From assembly GCA_003164815.1 (NCBI GenBank), contig PLUF01000115.1, positions 1 through 64,000 of the forward strand: DNA of 64,000 bases, written 5' to 3'. This document shows positions 8,621 through 18,281 of the stretch, one piece after another. Every line of letters starts with the position of its first letter. Within the stretch, counting starts at the first letter, position 1. Source of the stretch: Candidatus Gagatemarchaeum stordalenia. GTDB taxonomy: Archaea; Thermoproteota; Nitrososphaeria; Nitrososphaerales; Gagatemarchaeaceae. The translations under genes and the position numbers were made by a program. The notes below the pieces were generated by a model. That model was given only the letters and a program-made list of their open reading frames with translations. It searched no databases and had not been told where the DNA came from.

Positions 8621-8821
8621 TTGGTAACATTTTCGGAGATTTCGCCATCGGAGTTGCCCTCGTCGTATGGGAGAGAGATGTTAACCAGCGAAATTGCATC
8701 CAAAGCAGAGGGGATTGCAAGGGCTCTAGTTCGGAGAGATTGCATTGAACGGTGCAGGACTATGGAAGATACGATGTCGCATCTGAACCAGCGGTACTGC
8801 GGCATTTCTGGAGGTGAGTGA
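8621..8821 (+). CDS. short ORF before top6B repeating the Top6B N-terminus
   Basis: A TTG-started ORF of 66 residues. Its first eleven residues, MVTFSEISPSE, are identical to those encoded at the top6B start at 8826, although several codons differ. The rest resembles nothing I know. A TATA-like TTATAG at 8573-8578 lies upstream, and its end (GGAGGTGAGTGA) supplies a strong ribosome-binding site for top6B nine bases further on. It may be a translated leader, a decayed partial duplication of top6B, or a small partner of Top6B. ATG 8681 is an alternative start, but would lose the shared N-terminus. Confidence 0.45.
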   Translation: MVTFSEISPSELPSSYGREMLTSEIASKAEGIARALVRRDCIERCRTMEDTMSHLNQRYCGISGGE

Positions 8822-8825
8822 ACAG

Positions 8826-10446
8826 ATGGTGACTTTCTCCGAGATTAGTCCGTCTGAATTCTTTCTACCGTAATCGCGATCTCGCTGGCTTCACCAACCC
8901 TGCCAGGGCGCTCTACATGGCGGTCAGAGAGCTCGTCGAGAACTCGCTCGACGCCACCGAGCTCGCTGGCATCCTCCCTGATATCTACGTGCGCATAGTG
9001 GCCGACGACCCCTCGGCAGAGAACGCGAACCAGGAGCCGAAGGCGTACCGGGTTACGGTCGCTGACAACGGGCCCGGAGTCGACCCTCACCATGTCCCGA
9101 GGGCGTTCGGGAAGGTCTTCTACGGTTCCAAGTACGTCCTGCGGCAGTCGAGAGGCATGTTCGGCATGGGCGGTACGATGGCAATACTCTACGGACAGAT
9201 CACGACCAACAAGCCAGTGAAGGTTACGACTTCCACGGACGGGAAGAGCAGGCACATCTTCGAGATGCTCATCGATATCTCCGAGAACAAGCCCATCATC
9301 CTCCGAAAGGACACCGAGGACGGCGCGGAGAAGACCGGGACGCGCGTCGACGTCACACTCGAGGGTGACTTCACCCGAGCGGCGCAGAAGATCAACGAGT
9401 ACTTCAAGCAGACGGCGCTCGTCGGCAGCTACGCGAACCTCACCTTCGTCGACCCGATAGGCAGGATCACGACCTACGAAAGGGCAACCGACTCGATGCC
9501 TCCTGCTCCCAAGGAGACGCTTCCTCATCCCTACGGTGTGGACGTCGAGGCGTTCAAGCGGATGATCAAGCTTACCGACGAGAAGACCATGGAGAAGTTC
9601 ATGGGCAACAAGCACTTCCACCGCGTCGGAGAGACCAACGCGAGGAAGTTCCTCAACTTCGCAGGCATCGAGACCAGGATCTCGCCCGAGAAGCTCTCGA
9701 ACGAGCAGATCGTCAGGATCGTCGACGCCCTCCAGCGGTATCCCGAGTTCCTCCCTCCGGACGCGTCCTGCCTGTCGCCGGTGGGTGAGGCGATACTCCA
9801 GACCGGGATAATGAAGGAGCTCCAGCCCGAGTTCTCCACTGTCGTAGTGAGGCCTCCTTCCTCCTACTCTGGCTTCCCCTTCCTTGTCGAGGTCGGGTTG
9901 GTCTACGGGGGGAAGCTCCTCGAGCCGGGACGGAAGCTCTTCAGGTTCGCTAACCGCATCCCGCTTCTCTACGACGAAGGCAACGACGTCTCGTTCAAGG
10001 TGCTGAACGAAGAGATTGACTGGAGGCGCTACCACGTCCCCGAGGACGCCCCCATCGGTATCATCACTCACATCTGCTCTACGAAGATCCCCTACAAGAC
10101 AGTGGGCAAGGAGTACATCGCAGACCGGCCCGAGATCGAGTCCGAGATCCGGAACGCCGTCAGGGAGTCCCTGAGGCGGCTCAGCCTCTTCCTCTCGAAG
10201 AAGGGTAGCATGGCCGCGGTGCAGAGGAAGATGAGCATCTACGGGCGGTACCTCCCCCTCATAGCGCAGTTCTCCACGGAATTGGCAGGACAGAAGAAGG
10301 AGCCGAGATACCACCAGCTGCTCAAGGAGGAGGAGGCAGAGGCGGAGGAGATCAAGGAGGAGATGGCCGAGAGGTCAGGCGCCCCTGACGCCGCCACGAA
10401 TGGTGAAAAGATAATTGAGCAAACCTCGATCGAAGACTACCGCTGA
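8826..10446 (+). CDS. top6B: DNA topoisomerase VI subunit B, 5' frameshift
   Basis: Top6B is the GHKL ATPase and transducer subunit of the type IIB topoisomerase that relaxes and decatenates DNA. Visible motifs are RELVENSLDATE (N box), DNGPGVDPHHVPRAF and GMFGMGGTMA (ATP lid), then a transducer domain. The natural start is ATG 8826, nine bases after GGAGGTGA, but the frame stops at TAA 8871. Removing one T from TTT at 8862-8864 joins the start to FYRNRDLAGFTNPARALY and the rest of the protein. Without that correction the first start is ATG 8917 (509 residues), which lacks the N-terminal strap. A sequence error, a mutation and a programmed shift are all possible. The 3' end overlaps top6A by 32 bases. 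Confidence 0.9.
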
Positions 10447-11512
10447 AGCGAGGAAGGACAAGGTCGAGAAGGCCCTGAAGGGCCTCGGCCAGAACGTCTA
10501 CGAGGAGCTCGACAACGGGCGGTTCCCGAGCGTGACCTTCGCGAGCAGGTCGGTCAGGAACATCGTCTACGACAAGAAGTTGCAGCAGTTCATCCTCGGA
10601 TCGAGCACGGTCAAGAGGTCGGCAGGGAACATCAAGCACATCAGGCCATTCACGCAGCTCCTCTGGCTGGCGTTCTTCACCAGGAAGCTGGTCTCGGAGA
10701 AGAGGACTTCGACCCTGAGAGACGTCTACTACTCAGCCCAGGCATTCAATGTGGAGTTCATGGACCAGGCCGAGTCAGACGAGCTCATCACCGACCTCGA
10801 GGTGCTCCTGGAGTCAGCGAGGGAGGAGTTCAATGTCTACCCGGAGGAGAGGTCAGCCATCTTCGGCAACCTCACCGTGGAGTACACAGTGAGAGGCTAC
10901 GAGGGAAAACGGCTCGACCTCTCGTCGCACCCGGACGGGATGATGATCGGTCCGGCCCTGACGACGGCCGAGTTCAGGGACACCGACGCCGAGATGGTGC
11001 TCGCCATAGAGAAGGGCGGCCTCTTCACGAGATTCATCGAAGAGAAGGTCCACGAGAAGTACAAGGCCATCCTCATCAACACCGCCGGGCAGCCCCCGCG
11101 CTCGACCCGCTACCTCCTGAGGAGGCTCCACGAAGAGCTCAAGCTCCCGATCGGAATCCTGTGCGACGCCGACCCGTGGGGCGCCCACATCGCAATGGTG
11201 ATCAAGAGCGGCTCGGCCGCAGCGGCCCACCTCAGGGACCTCACGACCCCATCAGCGGTCTGGCTGGGAGTCTGGGCTTCGGACATTGTGAAGTACAAGC
11301 TGCCTTCGGACCCACTCACCGAGATAGACATCAAGAGGCTCTACGAGCTCAAGGCGGACCCGCGTTACAAGGACAAGATGTGGCACGAGGAGCTCGACAC
11401 CTTCCTCAAGATCAAGAAGAAGAGCGAGCAGGAGGCGTTCTCCCGCTACGGCCTCAGCTACATCGTCGATACGTATCTTCCCGACAAGCTGCAGCTGCTC
11501 AAGAGCTACTGA
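10415..11512 (+). CDS. top6A: DNA topoisomerase VI subunit A
   Basis: The Spo11-like DNA-cleaving subunit, 365 residues. The catalytic tyrosine lies in TLRDVYYSAQ (about residues 103-112). The Toprim metal-binding parts are AIEKGG (about 195-200) and DADPWG (about 250-255). TTG 10415 is preceded by GGTGA with nine bases between and lies inside the end of top6B, so translation is coupled. The 3' end overlaps the convergent KH-protein gene by seven bases. Together with Top6B it forms the archaeal A2B2 topoisomerase. Confidence 0.95.
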   Translation: MSKPRSKTTAEARKDKVEKALKGLGQNVYEELDNGRFPSVTFASRSVRNIVYDKKLQQFILGSSTVKRSAGNIKHIRPFTQLLWLAFFTRKLVSEKRTSTLRDVYYSAQAFNVEFMDQAESDELITDLEVLLESAREEFNVYPEERSAIFGNLTVEYTVRGYEGKRLDLSSHPDGMMIGPALTTAEFRDTDAEMVLAIEKGGLFTRFIEEKVHEKYKAILINTAGQPPRSTRYLLRRLHEELKLPIGILCDADPWGAHIAMVIKSGSAAAAHLRDLTTPSAVWLGVWASDIVKYKLPSDPLTEIDIKRLYELKADPRYKDKMWHEELDTFLKIKKKSEQEAFSRYGLSYIVDTYLPDKLQLLKSY

Positions 11513-12084
11513 GGCTCGGCCTCAGGAGACTGGTCCTCCCAAAGGAGGACGCGGTCCATCTTCCTCTTCGTCCTCGCCCGTTGGAGCATGTTGTAGACCG
11601 AGCGGTGCCTGCTCCCGGAAGCGAGCATCGTGATGGCCTCCATGGCCAGCTTCGCCTCCGTGATTTCCCCGATTATCGAGACCGTTCGGCCATAGACGGA
11701 GACGTAGCACTTCGTCAGCTCCTCGATCACCCGCCTGGACTTGCCGTCCAGCCCGATGATCCTCCCCCTGATCCGTTCTAGGCTGTTGTCGCTCTTCCCG
11801 GCGAAGTCCCTGAGGTCCAGGACCTCGAGCGTCGTCTCCGGATCCAGCAGCTTGAGCGCCCTCTGCGGCGAGAACCCCCTCCCCACGGCCTCCACCACGT
11901 TCATCGCCCTGAAGGGGTCGCCTTCCTCGACCGACGCGCTCCTCACCGTTATCTCCCCGCTCTGGCTGTCGATCTCCAGCGAGATGTGACACGCCTCTTC
12001 GAGGTGCTTCTTGGTCTCGCCCTTCTTGCCGATGACGGCCGCGACCCTGTCAAGCGGCACTCTGACGGATTGCTCGAAACTCAT
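11506..12084 (-). CDS. KH-domain RNA-binding protein, Pno1/Dim2-like
   Basis: A 192-residue protein with two KH domains. The first has the GXXG loop IGKKGETKKHLEEACH (residues 18-33); the second contains RGRIIGLDGKSRRVIEEL (about 105-122). This is the pattern of archaeal Pno1/Dim2, which binds the 3' end of pre-16S rRNA during small-subunit maturation. Its ATG overlaps the stop of the upstream RIO1 kinase gene by four bases, the conserved archaeal pairing of these two biogenesis factors. The C-terminus is acidic. Confidence 0.9.
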   Translation of the reverse strand: MSFEQSVRVPLDRVAAVIGKKGETKKHLEEACHISLEIDSQSGEITVRSASVEEGDPFRAMNVVEAVGRGFSPQRALKLLDPETTLEVLDLRDFAGKSDNSLERIRGRIIGLDGKSRRVIEELTKCYVSVYGRTVSIIGEITEAKLAMEAITMLASGSRHRSVYNMLQRARTKRKMDRVLLWEDQSPEAEPQ

Positions 12085-12842
12085 GGTATTATCGACTCCA
12101 CTATCTCCTCGGGGGCCCTCTCATAAATTCCCCGTCTCTTGAAGAACCTCACAAGGTTGGTCACGTCCCTCAGGAGCAGCTCCCTGGACTCGGGATGCGT
12201 CGTCAGGACCGCAGACCCCATGTCGAAGAGGACGCGGTAGTCCTCGAGCTTGAAGATGTTGAACTCGGAGAGGTCCGCGTGCACAAGGCCGGCCTTCCTA
12301 TAGAGCGTCTTCACCATCTTCATCGTCCACCTGTAGTCTGCCTCGTCGACCTGCACCTCGGCGTAGATCGGTGCGTGGCCGGGAGGGACCCCTATGTACT
12401 CGGTAATCAGGACGTTCTCGTTGAAGGCAAACGGCTTCGGGACGCGTATCCCGGCCGCCTCGGCCAGCTGGAGGTTCTTGTACTCCTTCTGGACCCAGAG
12501 GTTGACGATGTCCCGAGTCGAGCTCGGGATCCTAGCGAACCTCCTGTCGCCGGCGATGTACCTCAGCCTCTTCTTGAACTCGGCCGAGGCGGTGAGGTAG
12601 ATCTTCACTGCCCGTGGTGACCCGTCGCCAGCGACGCCCCAGTAGACTCGCGCCTCTTTGCCCGTGTTGACTACGCCGTTGAGGTATTCTAGCTGTCCGT
12701 TGCTCAAGAGGCGATTGATCGCCCAGAGAGTCGCCCGGTCGAACACCTCCTCGATGACCTTCCGCTCGTTCGAGTCCTTGGTGAGGTGCCGGCTCTCACG
12801 CTCGAACCTCAGGAGCCTCTCTCTGAGCTGTTCCTCTTTCAA
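12081..12842 (-). CDS. rio1: RIO1-family serine protein kinase
   Basis: A 253-residue RIO kinase. The ATP-binding loop is NTGKEARVYWG, the ATP-lysine is in RAVKIY, the catalytic loop is HADLSEFNI and the metal-binding loop is FDMGSAV, the order and wording of RIO1. RIO1 acts in late maturation of the small ribosomal subunit. The upstream region contains a minus-strand start facing the heat-shock operon, so the two promoters share one intergenic space. The downstream KH gene is translationally coupled. Confidence 0.92.
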   Translation of the reverse strand: MKEEQLRERLLRFERESRHLTKDSNERKVIEEVFDRATLWAINRLLSNGQLEYLNGVVNTGKEARVYWGVAGDGSPRAVKIYLTASAEFKKRLRYIAGDRRFARIPSSTRDIVNLWVQKEYKNLQLAEAAGIRVPKPFAFNENVLITEYIGVPPGHAPIYAEVQVDEADYRWTMKMVKTLYRKAGLVHADLSEFNIFKLEDYRVLFDMGSAVLTTHPESRELLLRDVTNLVRFFKRRGIYERAPEEIVESIIP

Positions 12843-12920
12843 GCTGGACCGTCGAGAGGGGAGCGCCGCTTAAGGCTTGTGCATCACGGTCCGCCTTGGC
12901 GAAAAACAGAAAATTTATTA

Positions 12921-12943
12921 GTATACAACGTTGTGTTGTATAC
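12921..12943. promoter_or_regulatory. perfect inverted repeat in front of the heat-shock operon
   Basis: GTATACAAC (12921-12929) and GTTGTATAC (12935-12943) form a perfect 9-bp inverted repeat with a five-base spacer. It lies directly after a TATA-like AATTTATTAG (12911-12920), near the expected transcription start of grpE-dnaK-dnaJ. A repressor bound here would block transcription, as archaeal heat-shock repressors do. It lies about 58 bases before the grpE start, so the message has an untranslated leader, unlike many neighbours. The regulator is not identified. Confidence 0.6.
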
Positions 12944-13001
12944 TGTCCGATTACCATGGGTTGCGCTGTTAATTACCTGAACGTTTCTCTGGGTGGGCTG
13001 A

Positions 13002-13628
13002 ATGATAGATGAGACCGGCCCCTCGGGAGAAGGGGGCGAGGTGGGCAAGCTGAAGCAGGAGCTCAAGAAGCGGGAGCAGGAGATCAAAGAACTGAGAGAA
13101 AAGTTCGACTCTCTGAAGGAATCGGACTTCGAGGCGGACCTCGATAAGGCCCAGAAGCTCATGGACGAGGAGAAGCGGAGGAGCGAAGATTACCTCACCC
13201 GCCTGACGTACCTGCAGGCGGACTTTGAGAACTACAGGAAGCGCGTGGACCGTGAGATGCGCGATGTTGAAGCCTACTCCACGAGCGAGCTGATGAAGAA
13301 GCTGCTGCCTGTCGTTGACGACCTCGACCTTGCGGTCGCGACCCTAGAGTCCACCCCCGAGGCGAAGGACCTGCTCGAGGGCGTGGGCATGGTCCGCAAG
13401 AACTTGGGCACCGTTTTGCAGAGCGAGGGGCTCGAGGCGATCGAGGCCGTCGGCTACCCGTTCAACCCCGAGGTTCACGAGGCCGTGGAGAGGGTCGACG
13501 GGAAGGAGAACAAGGTCGACATGGTGATAGGCGAGACCAGAAAAGGCTACATCTTCAAAGACAGGGTCCTACGCCCCAGCATGGTGAAGGTAGAGTCGGC
13601 CGCAAAAAGTGATAGTGAAATAGAATGA
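13002..13628 (+). CDS. grpE: nucleotide exchange factor GrpE
   Basis: GrpE releases ADP from DnaK. The 208-residue protein begins with a long coiled coil (about residues 10-80, rich in Lys/Glu) and ends with the beta domain carrying [13 protein letters not shown] and a terminal [12 protein letters not shown]. The ATG at 13002 is preceded by a GGTGGG element. The stop overlaps the dnaK ATG by four bases. Confidence 0.95.
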   Translation: MIDETGPSGEGGEVGKLKQELKKREQEIKELREKFDSLKESDFEADLDKAQKLMDEEKRRSEDYLTRLTYLQADFENYRKRVDREMRDVEAYSTSELMKKLLPVVDDLDLAVATLESTPEAKDLLEGVGMVRKNLGTVLQSEGLEAIEAVGYPFNPEVHEAVERVDGKENKVDMVIGETRKGYIFKDRVLRPSMVKVESAAKSDSEIE

Positions 13629-15511
13629 GCACACCAAGAGAGAAGATAATAGGAATCGACCTCGGCACGACCAACTCGGCCGCCGCGGTCCTGGAAGCCG
13701 GACGCCCGGTAGTGATACCGAGCGCCGAAGGCCCGACTGCGGCCGGGAAGATGTTCCCGTCTGTGGTCGCGTTCACGGCTGACGGCACCTTGCTCGTAGG
13801 CGAGCCAGCGAAGAGACAGGTGGTGGCCAACCCTGAGGGGACGGTCTTCGAGATAAAGAGGAAGATGGGGACCGACTACACAATACGCCTCCAGGGCAAG
13901 GTCTTCAACCCGCAACAGATCAGCTCGTTCATACTCCAGAAGATCAAGAAGGACGCCGAGACGTTCCTGGGCTACCCGGTCAAGAAGGCGGTGATCACCG
14001 TCCCCGCGCACTTCAACGACAACCAGAGGCAGGCGACGAAGGACGCAGGCGAGATCGCGGGCCTCGACGTGGTCCGCATCATAAACGAGCCGACTGCCGC
14101 GTGCCTCGCGTTCGGCCTGGACAAGACTGAGAAGGAGATGAAGGTGCTCGTCTTCAGCTTCGGGGGAGGAACCCACGATGTGACGGTCATGGAGTTCGGG
14201 GGAGGGGTCTTCCAGGTCCTCGCAACCAGCGGAGACACTCAGACGGGCGGAGCGGACATCGACTACGTGATCGTCAACCTCCTGCTCGACGACTTCAAGG
14301 CGAAGATGGGCATCGACCTGAAGAACGACCGGACGGCGATGGCGCGCCTCAAGGAGGCCGCCGAGAGGGCGAAGATAGAGCTCTCGAACGTGATAACCAC
14401 GGACATCGACCTCCCGTTCATCGCGAGCGACTCGACGGGCGCGAAGAACCTCCACTACACGCTGACCCGGTCGAAGCTCGAGGAGCTCGCCAGACCGATC
14501 GTGGAGAAGATCCAGTCCCCAATCAAGAAGGTCGTCCAGGATGCGAAGCTCGAGATCAAGGACATCCAGAAGGTCATACTCATCGGCGGCATGACGCGCA
14601 TGCCCCTGGTCAGGAAGACCGTCGAGGACGTGATGGGCAAATCGGCCGAGAGGGGCGTCGACCCAATGGAGGCGGTGGCGATCGGCGCTGCTATCCAGGG
14701 AGGGGTCCTCGCGGGCGAGGTGAAGGACATACTCCTCCTCGACGTGACTCCTCTTTCTCTCGGCGTAGAGACGCTCGGCGGTATCATGACGAAGGTCGTG
14801 GAGAAGAACACGACGATCCCCACTAAGAGGACCCAGGTCTTCTCCACAGCGGCCGACTTCCAGACCACCGTGACCATCCACGTCCTGCAGGGAGAACGCG
14901 CCATGGCGTCAGACAACATCTCGCTGGGTATGTTCAACCTCGCGGGAATCCCACCCTCACCCAGAGGCGTGCCTCAGGTCGAGGTAGGGTTCGAGATCGA
15001 CGCTAGCGGGATTCTCAACGTCGCGGCCAAGGACCTCGGGACGGGCAAGGAGGCGAAGATAACCATCAGCGCCTCGACCAAGCTCTCGAAGGAAGACAAG
15101 GAGAAGATGGTGAGAGACGCCGAGCAGTACGCTGACCAGGACAAGAAGAAGATGGACGAGGCGCAGCAGCTCAACGACGCCGACACGATGCTCTACACCG
15201 CCGAGAAGACCAAGACCGACCTCACCGGGAAGATCAGCGAGGCGGACGTCGGCAAGATCGATGCCGGATCTAGGGATCTCAGGAAGGCGATCGAGAGCAA
15301 GGACTTTGGCGCGGTGAAGTCCAAGGCCGACGCCCTGCGGAAGATCCTCCAGGACGTCGGGTCCTCGGTCTACCAGCAGGCCGCCGAACAGGGCCAGGCG
15401 CCCGAACAGCCGAGCGCCGGGGGCGCCTCCCCCGAGGGGGCCCAGGGACCCCAGAGCGACGGCAAGGTCACAGACGCCGACTACAAGGTAGTCGAAGACG
15501 AGAAAAAATAG
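13625..15511 (+). CDS. dnaK: chaperone DnaK (Hsp70)
   Basis: The ATP-driven Hsp70 chaperone, 628 residues. The ATPase domain starts with [14 protein letters not shown] and contains [17 protein letters not shown] and [13 protein letters not shown]; the substrate-binding domain begins near residue 385 ([13 protein letters not shown]). The phosphate-binding motif reads [13 protein letters not shown], where bacterial DnaK usually has DLGGGTFDV; Ser/Phe and His replace common residues, so the ATPase details may differ. The tail ends in a Gly/Pro-rich stretch and VVEDEKK. It is the second gene of a grpE-dnaK-dnaJ operon. Confidence 0.97.
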   Translation: MSTPREKIIGIDLGTTNSAAAVLEAGRPVVIPSAEGPTAAGKMFPSVVAFTADGTLLVGEPAKRQVVANPEGTVFEIKRKMGTDYTIRLQGKVFNPQQISSFILQKIKKDAETFLGYPVKKAVITVPAHFNDNQRQATKDAGEIAGLDVVRIINEPTAACLAFGLDKTEKEMKVLVFSFGGGTHDVTVMEFGGGVFQVLATSGDTQTGGADIDYVIVNLLLDDFKAKMGIDLKNDRTAMARLKEAAERAKIELSNVITTDIDLPFIASDSTGAKNLHYTLTRSKLEELARPIVEKIQSPIKKVVQDAKLEIKDIQKVILIGGMTRMPLVRKTVEDVMGKSAERGVDPMEAVAIGAAIQGGVLAGEVKDILLLDVTPLSLGVETLGGIMTKVVEKNTTIPTKRTQVFSTAADFQTTVTIHVLQGERAMASDNISLGMFNLAGIPPSPRGVPQVEVGFEIDASGILNVAAKDLGTGKEAKITISASTKLSKEDKEKMVRDAEQYADQDKKKMDEAQQLNDADTMLYTAEKTKTDLTGKISEADVGKIDAGSRDLRKAIESKDFGAVKSKADALRKILQDVGSSVYQQAAEQGQAPEQPSAGGASPEGAQGPQSDGKVTDADYKVVEDEKK

Positions 15512-15523
15512 GCGCCGGACTAA

Positions 15524-16618
15524 ATGAGCGGCTCCCCTTCCTCGGACTTCTATGAAATCCTAGGAGTTCAAAGGGGAGCCTCGAAGGACGACATCAAGGC
15601 GGCCTACCGCAAGCTCGCCCTGCAGTTCCATCCGGACCGGAACAAGGATCCCGGTGCCGAGGACAGGTTCAAGCAGATCTCCGAGGCCTATGCCGTCCTC
15701 TCGGACGACGACAAGCGCAAGCAGTATGACGTTTCGGGGAAGGAAGGAGTCTACCAGAAGTACGGCTCGGAGGAGGACATCTTCAGAGGGACCGACTTCT
15801 CGGACGTGTTCCGGGGCACCGGCTTCGGAGGGTTCGACGACATCTTCAGCCAGTTCTTCGGAGGAGGGGGGAGGCGCGGCCCTCAGCGAGGTAACGACCT
15901 GTCCGTACGCATTCAGCTGAGACTGGAGGAAGCGGTCCATGACACCTCCCGGGACATCGAGATCCCCCGCGACGAGAAGTGCCCCGTCTGTTCGGGGAGC
16001 GGCGCCGCGCCCGGGACGTCTCCACGGACGTGCTCACAGTGCGGGGGCGCGGGCCAGGTCCAGCGGATGCAGAACGCAGGGTTCGCCCGCTTCATCAGAC
16101 TCGAGACCTGCAACAAGTGCGGCGGCCGAGGCTCGATAATCGACACCCCCTGCAAGGAGTGCAGGGGTCGCGGGACCGTTCGCCGGACTAGGACGCTCAG
16201 GATCGAGATTCCTGCTGGCGTGAACGAGGGTCATACCCTCCGGCTGAGGGGCGAAGGCGAGGCGGGGGCGAGGGGTACTCCACCCGGGGACCTCTATGTC
16301 GTGATCAGCATGCCCGAAAACCCGATCTACAAGAGGCGTGACGCAGACCTGTACACCGAGGCGCGCCTGAACGCCGTCGAGGCCATGCTAGGGACGAACG
16401 TGAGGGTGCCTACCCTCTACGGCGACGTCAACCTCGACATCCCCCCAGGGACGCCGCACGGCCACCAGTTCAGGATCAAGGGCAAGGGCCTTCCGAGGCT
16501 GGGCCATCACGGGAGCGGCGACGAGTACGTCATCGCGAACATATTCATCCCGAAGAGCCTGAGCGGCAGGCAGAGGGACCTCCTGCGCAAGGTACTGGAA
16601 GAAGGCAAGCTTCAGTAA
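15524..16618 (+). CDS. dnaJ: chaperone DnaJ (Hsp40)
   Basis: A type I DnaJ of 364 residues. The J domain (about residues 7-70) has the HPD motif in QFHPDRNKD, followed by a Gly/Phe-rich region and a zinc domain with four CXXCXGXG-like repeats: [24 protein letters not shown] and CKECRGRG. It brings substrates to DnaK and stimulates its ATPase. The gene follows dnaK by 12 bases, and its end overlaps the convergent DUF424 gene by seven bases. Confidence 0.97.
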   Translation: MSGSPSSDFYEILGVQRGASKDDIKAAYRKLALQFHPDRNKDPGAEDRFKQISEAYAVLSDDDKRKQYDVSGKEGVYQKYGSEEDIFRGTDFSDVFRGTGFGGFDDIFSQFFGGGGRRGPQRGNDLSVRIQLRLEEAVHDTSRDIEIPRDEKCPVCSGSGAAPGTSPRTCSQCGGAGQVQRMQNAGFARFIRLETCNKCGGRGSIIDTPCKECRGRGTVRRTRTLRIEIPAGVNEGHTLRLRGEGEAGARGTPPGDLYVVISMPENPIYKRRDADLYTEARLNAVEAMLGTNVRVPTLYGDVNLDIPPGTPHGHQFRIKGKGLPRLGHHGSGDEYVIANIFIPKSLSGRQRDLLRKVLEEGKLQ

Positions 16619-16923
16619 GAGAACTTGTAGATCATCAGGAACGGCACGCCCTCGATCAGCCTCACGGCCTGCTCCGCCGCCATCTTGTTCGCAAGTGCAA
16701 TCTCAACCGCCCTCTTCCCCGCAAGGTTGATGATCGACGATTGCTTCATCATCCGCAGAGCCTCGCCGTCGTCGACGATCTTCCCGCCGTAGTAGTCGCG
16801 GGAGATGTGCATCCGCAGCTTCCCCTCGCTCAGGGTCTTACCGATGAGGTCGAGGTCGCAGATGTTGATCATCGCGGTATCCTTCCAGCTCATGCTCCTG
16901 ACCGAGAACCCGCCGTCAGTCAT
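16612..16923 (-). CDS. DUF424 family protein
   Basis: A 103-residue protein with the DUF424 core [20 protein letters not shown] and [13 protein letters not shown], ending [15 protein letters not shown]424 is an archaeal family of unknown function that often sits with translation genes. Here its ATG follows the aIF2-beta stop after one base, so the two are co-translated, which supports a translation-linked role. The first about 17 residues precede the family core, so an internal start is possible. Confidence 0.85.
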   Translation of the reverse strand: MTDGGFSVRSMSWKDTAMINICDLDLIGKTLSEGKLRMHISRDYYGGKIVDDGEALRMMKQSSIINLAGKRAVEIALANKMAAEQAVRLIEGVPFLMIYKFSY

Positions 16924-16924
16924 G

Positions 16925-17341
16925 TTAGTTTACCTTGGCTGATGAGCGTGCCCCGCACGCCTCGCAGACCCTGAAGTGGAGCCTGCTGACCGTCTCTATG
17001 CGTGTGTCCGGGCTGCCGCAGACCGGACAGGTCACGTTGTCCGACATATACTTCTGGAAGAGCTGCATGAACGAAGCCTTGTCCTTCCTCCCGATGAAGA
17101 TGGCCCTCTCGCCGTCGATCGAGGCCGCCGTCGCGAGCTCCTTTGCAAGGTACATGAGCACCCTGTCGGGGTCCCGCCTGAAGAGCTTCGGGAACTCGGA
17201 GTAGTTCCTGAGGATGGTCTTCTTCCCCACCCAGATGACCTGGGGTTCGGGGAGCTCCAGCCTGTTGAGGGAGGACTTCGTGGAGATCTTCTGCAGCCCT
17301 GCCTGCGCCCTCGTAAGGAGCTCGTCGTACTCTCTGCTCAT
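16925..17341 (-). CDS. translation initiation factor aIF2 subunit beta
   Basis: A 138-residue aIF2-beta/eIF5-type protein. The core domain includes RKDKASFMQLFQKYMSDNV, followed by a zinc ribbon with CPVCGSPDT and CEACGA. It is a subunit of the aIF2 heterotrimer that brings initiator tRNA to the ribosome. The ATG at 17341 gives the normal family length; a GAAATACTC box about 30 bases upstream fits a leaderless start. The frame stays open further upstream, but that part is Pro/Arg-rich and unlike the family. Confidence 0.92.
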   Translation of the reverse strand: MSREYDELLTRAQAGLQKISTKSSLNRLELPEPQVIWVGKKTILRNYSEFPKLFRRDPDRVLMYLAKELATAASIDGERAIFIGRKDKASFMQLFQKYMSDNVTCPVCGSPDTRIETVSRLHFRVCEACGARSSAKVN

Positions 17342-17418
17342 CGGATTTTCGTTCCTCGCCGGCGAGTATTTCAACCCTTCTGGGTCCGAGCCACCCGGGC
17401 CCCGCGGCACGAACGCCC

Positions 17419-18165
17419 TCACGGGCCGAGGCTGGCTTCCCGAAGGTCCCCGGCAGACCAGACGGCGAACTCGATTCGCACGCGAGTCCGCAGAGTCATC
17501 CCTCCGTAGATCGAGCTGAGGGTCTCGATTATCTCCAGGTGGGCATCCTCGGGGACGTCCCACGTCAGGGACTGCCCCCGCTCTCGCAGGTGTTTGATCT
17601 CCGCGTCGGCAGGTGACGAGCGCTCGGACTCGGCGATCACGGTCACCTCCAGGGGCTTAACCCTCCCCACCAGGCCCCGCTCGCCCCTCTCGAAGCGGAC
17701 CAAGGGCAGCCCCATCTCTGAGCGAAGATGGCGGTATTCCTCTCTCAGGTTCGTCCCTTCCGCGACCTCGAAGACCGACATCACCGTCTCCCTGGCGACG
17801 CGCGCCGACTCGCGGACGACGGCTGCCCAGTCGCCCACAAGATGGAGGATGTGCACGAGGAGCGCCGTCTGGAAGGTCCCATCCCTGAAGGGGATGCGTT
17901 GGACGTCAGCGTAGACGAGCTGCTCCGCCCCCTTCTCCCTAGCCTTCGCCATCATCCCCCTCGAGACGTCGATACCAACGACGTCGACACCGGCCCTCTG
18001 CAGGGGGAGCGCGAACCGCCCGGTGCCGACTCCGACATCGAGAAGGGGGCCCTTCCCGCCGACATGACCTCTCATTGCCTCTATGAGCCGGGTCATCTCT
18101 GGCTCGGGTATCGACCTCGTCGCGTCGTAGATGTCGGCGACCCTCCCGAAGTCCTTGACCTGCAA
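17419..18165 (-). CDS. class I SAM-dependent methyltransferase
   Basis: A 248-residue protein of the UbiE/Methyltransf_11 type. Motif I, LLDVGVGTGRFALPL (about residues 40-54), binds S-adenosylmethionine; VVGIDVSRGMMAKAREKG is motif II and ADVQRIPFRDGTFQTALLVHILHL covers motifs III-IV. The substrate is unknown. It is read away from the MTAP gene; the intergenic gap of about 115 bases holds both promoters. Confidence 0.8.
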   Translation of the reverse strand: MQVKDFGRVADIYDATRSIPEPEMTRLIEAMRGHVGGKGPLLDVGVGTGRFALPLQRAGVDVVGIDVSRGMMAKAREKGAEQLVYADVQRIPFRDGTFQTALLVHILHLVGDWAAVVRESARVARETVMSVFEVAEGTNLREEYRHLRSEMGLPLVRFERGERGLVGRVKPLEVTVIAESERSSPADAEIKHLRERGQSLTWDVPEDAHLEIIETLSSIYGGMTLRTRVRIEFAVWSAGDLREASLGP

Positions 18166-18281
18166 CCGGTGCAGGTTGCGGGAGGGGCCGGATAAAGCAT
18201 CGCGAACGAAGGCACCCTCGTGCGCTGCGCTTCACCGGCGCCCGTTCAAAGAATTTAAGCCCTGAAACTCGAAGGCCGAAT

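Noticed and set aside
8845-10314. 489-residue minus-strand ORF opposite top6B
   Set aside because: It is a reading-frame shadow of a high-GC gene; its Leu/Arg/Val/Asp-rich sequence has no family motif, while the plus strand has all Top6B motifs.
13547-14881. 444-residue minus-strand ORF opposite dnaK
   Set aside because: Shadow of dnaK. Low-complexity Arg/Leu/His content and no motifs.
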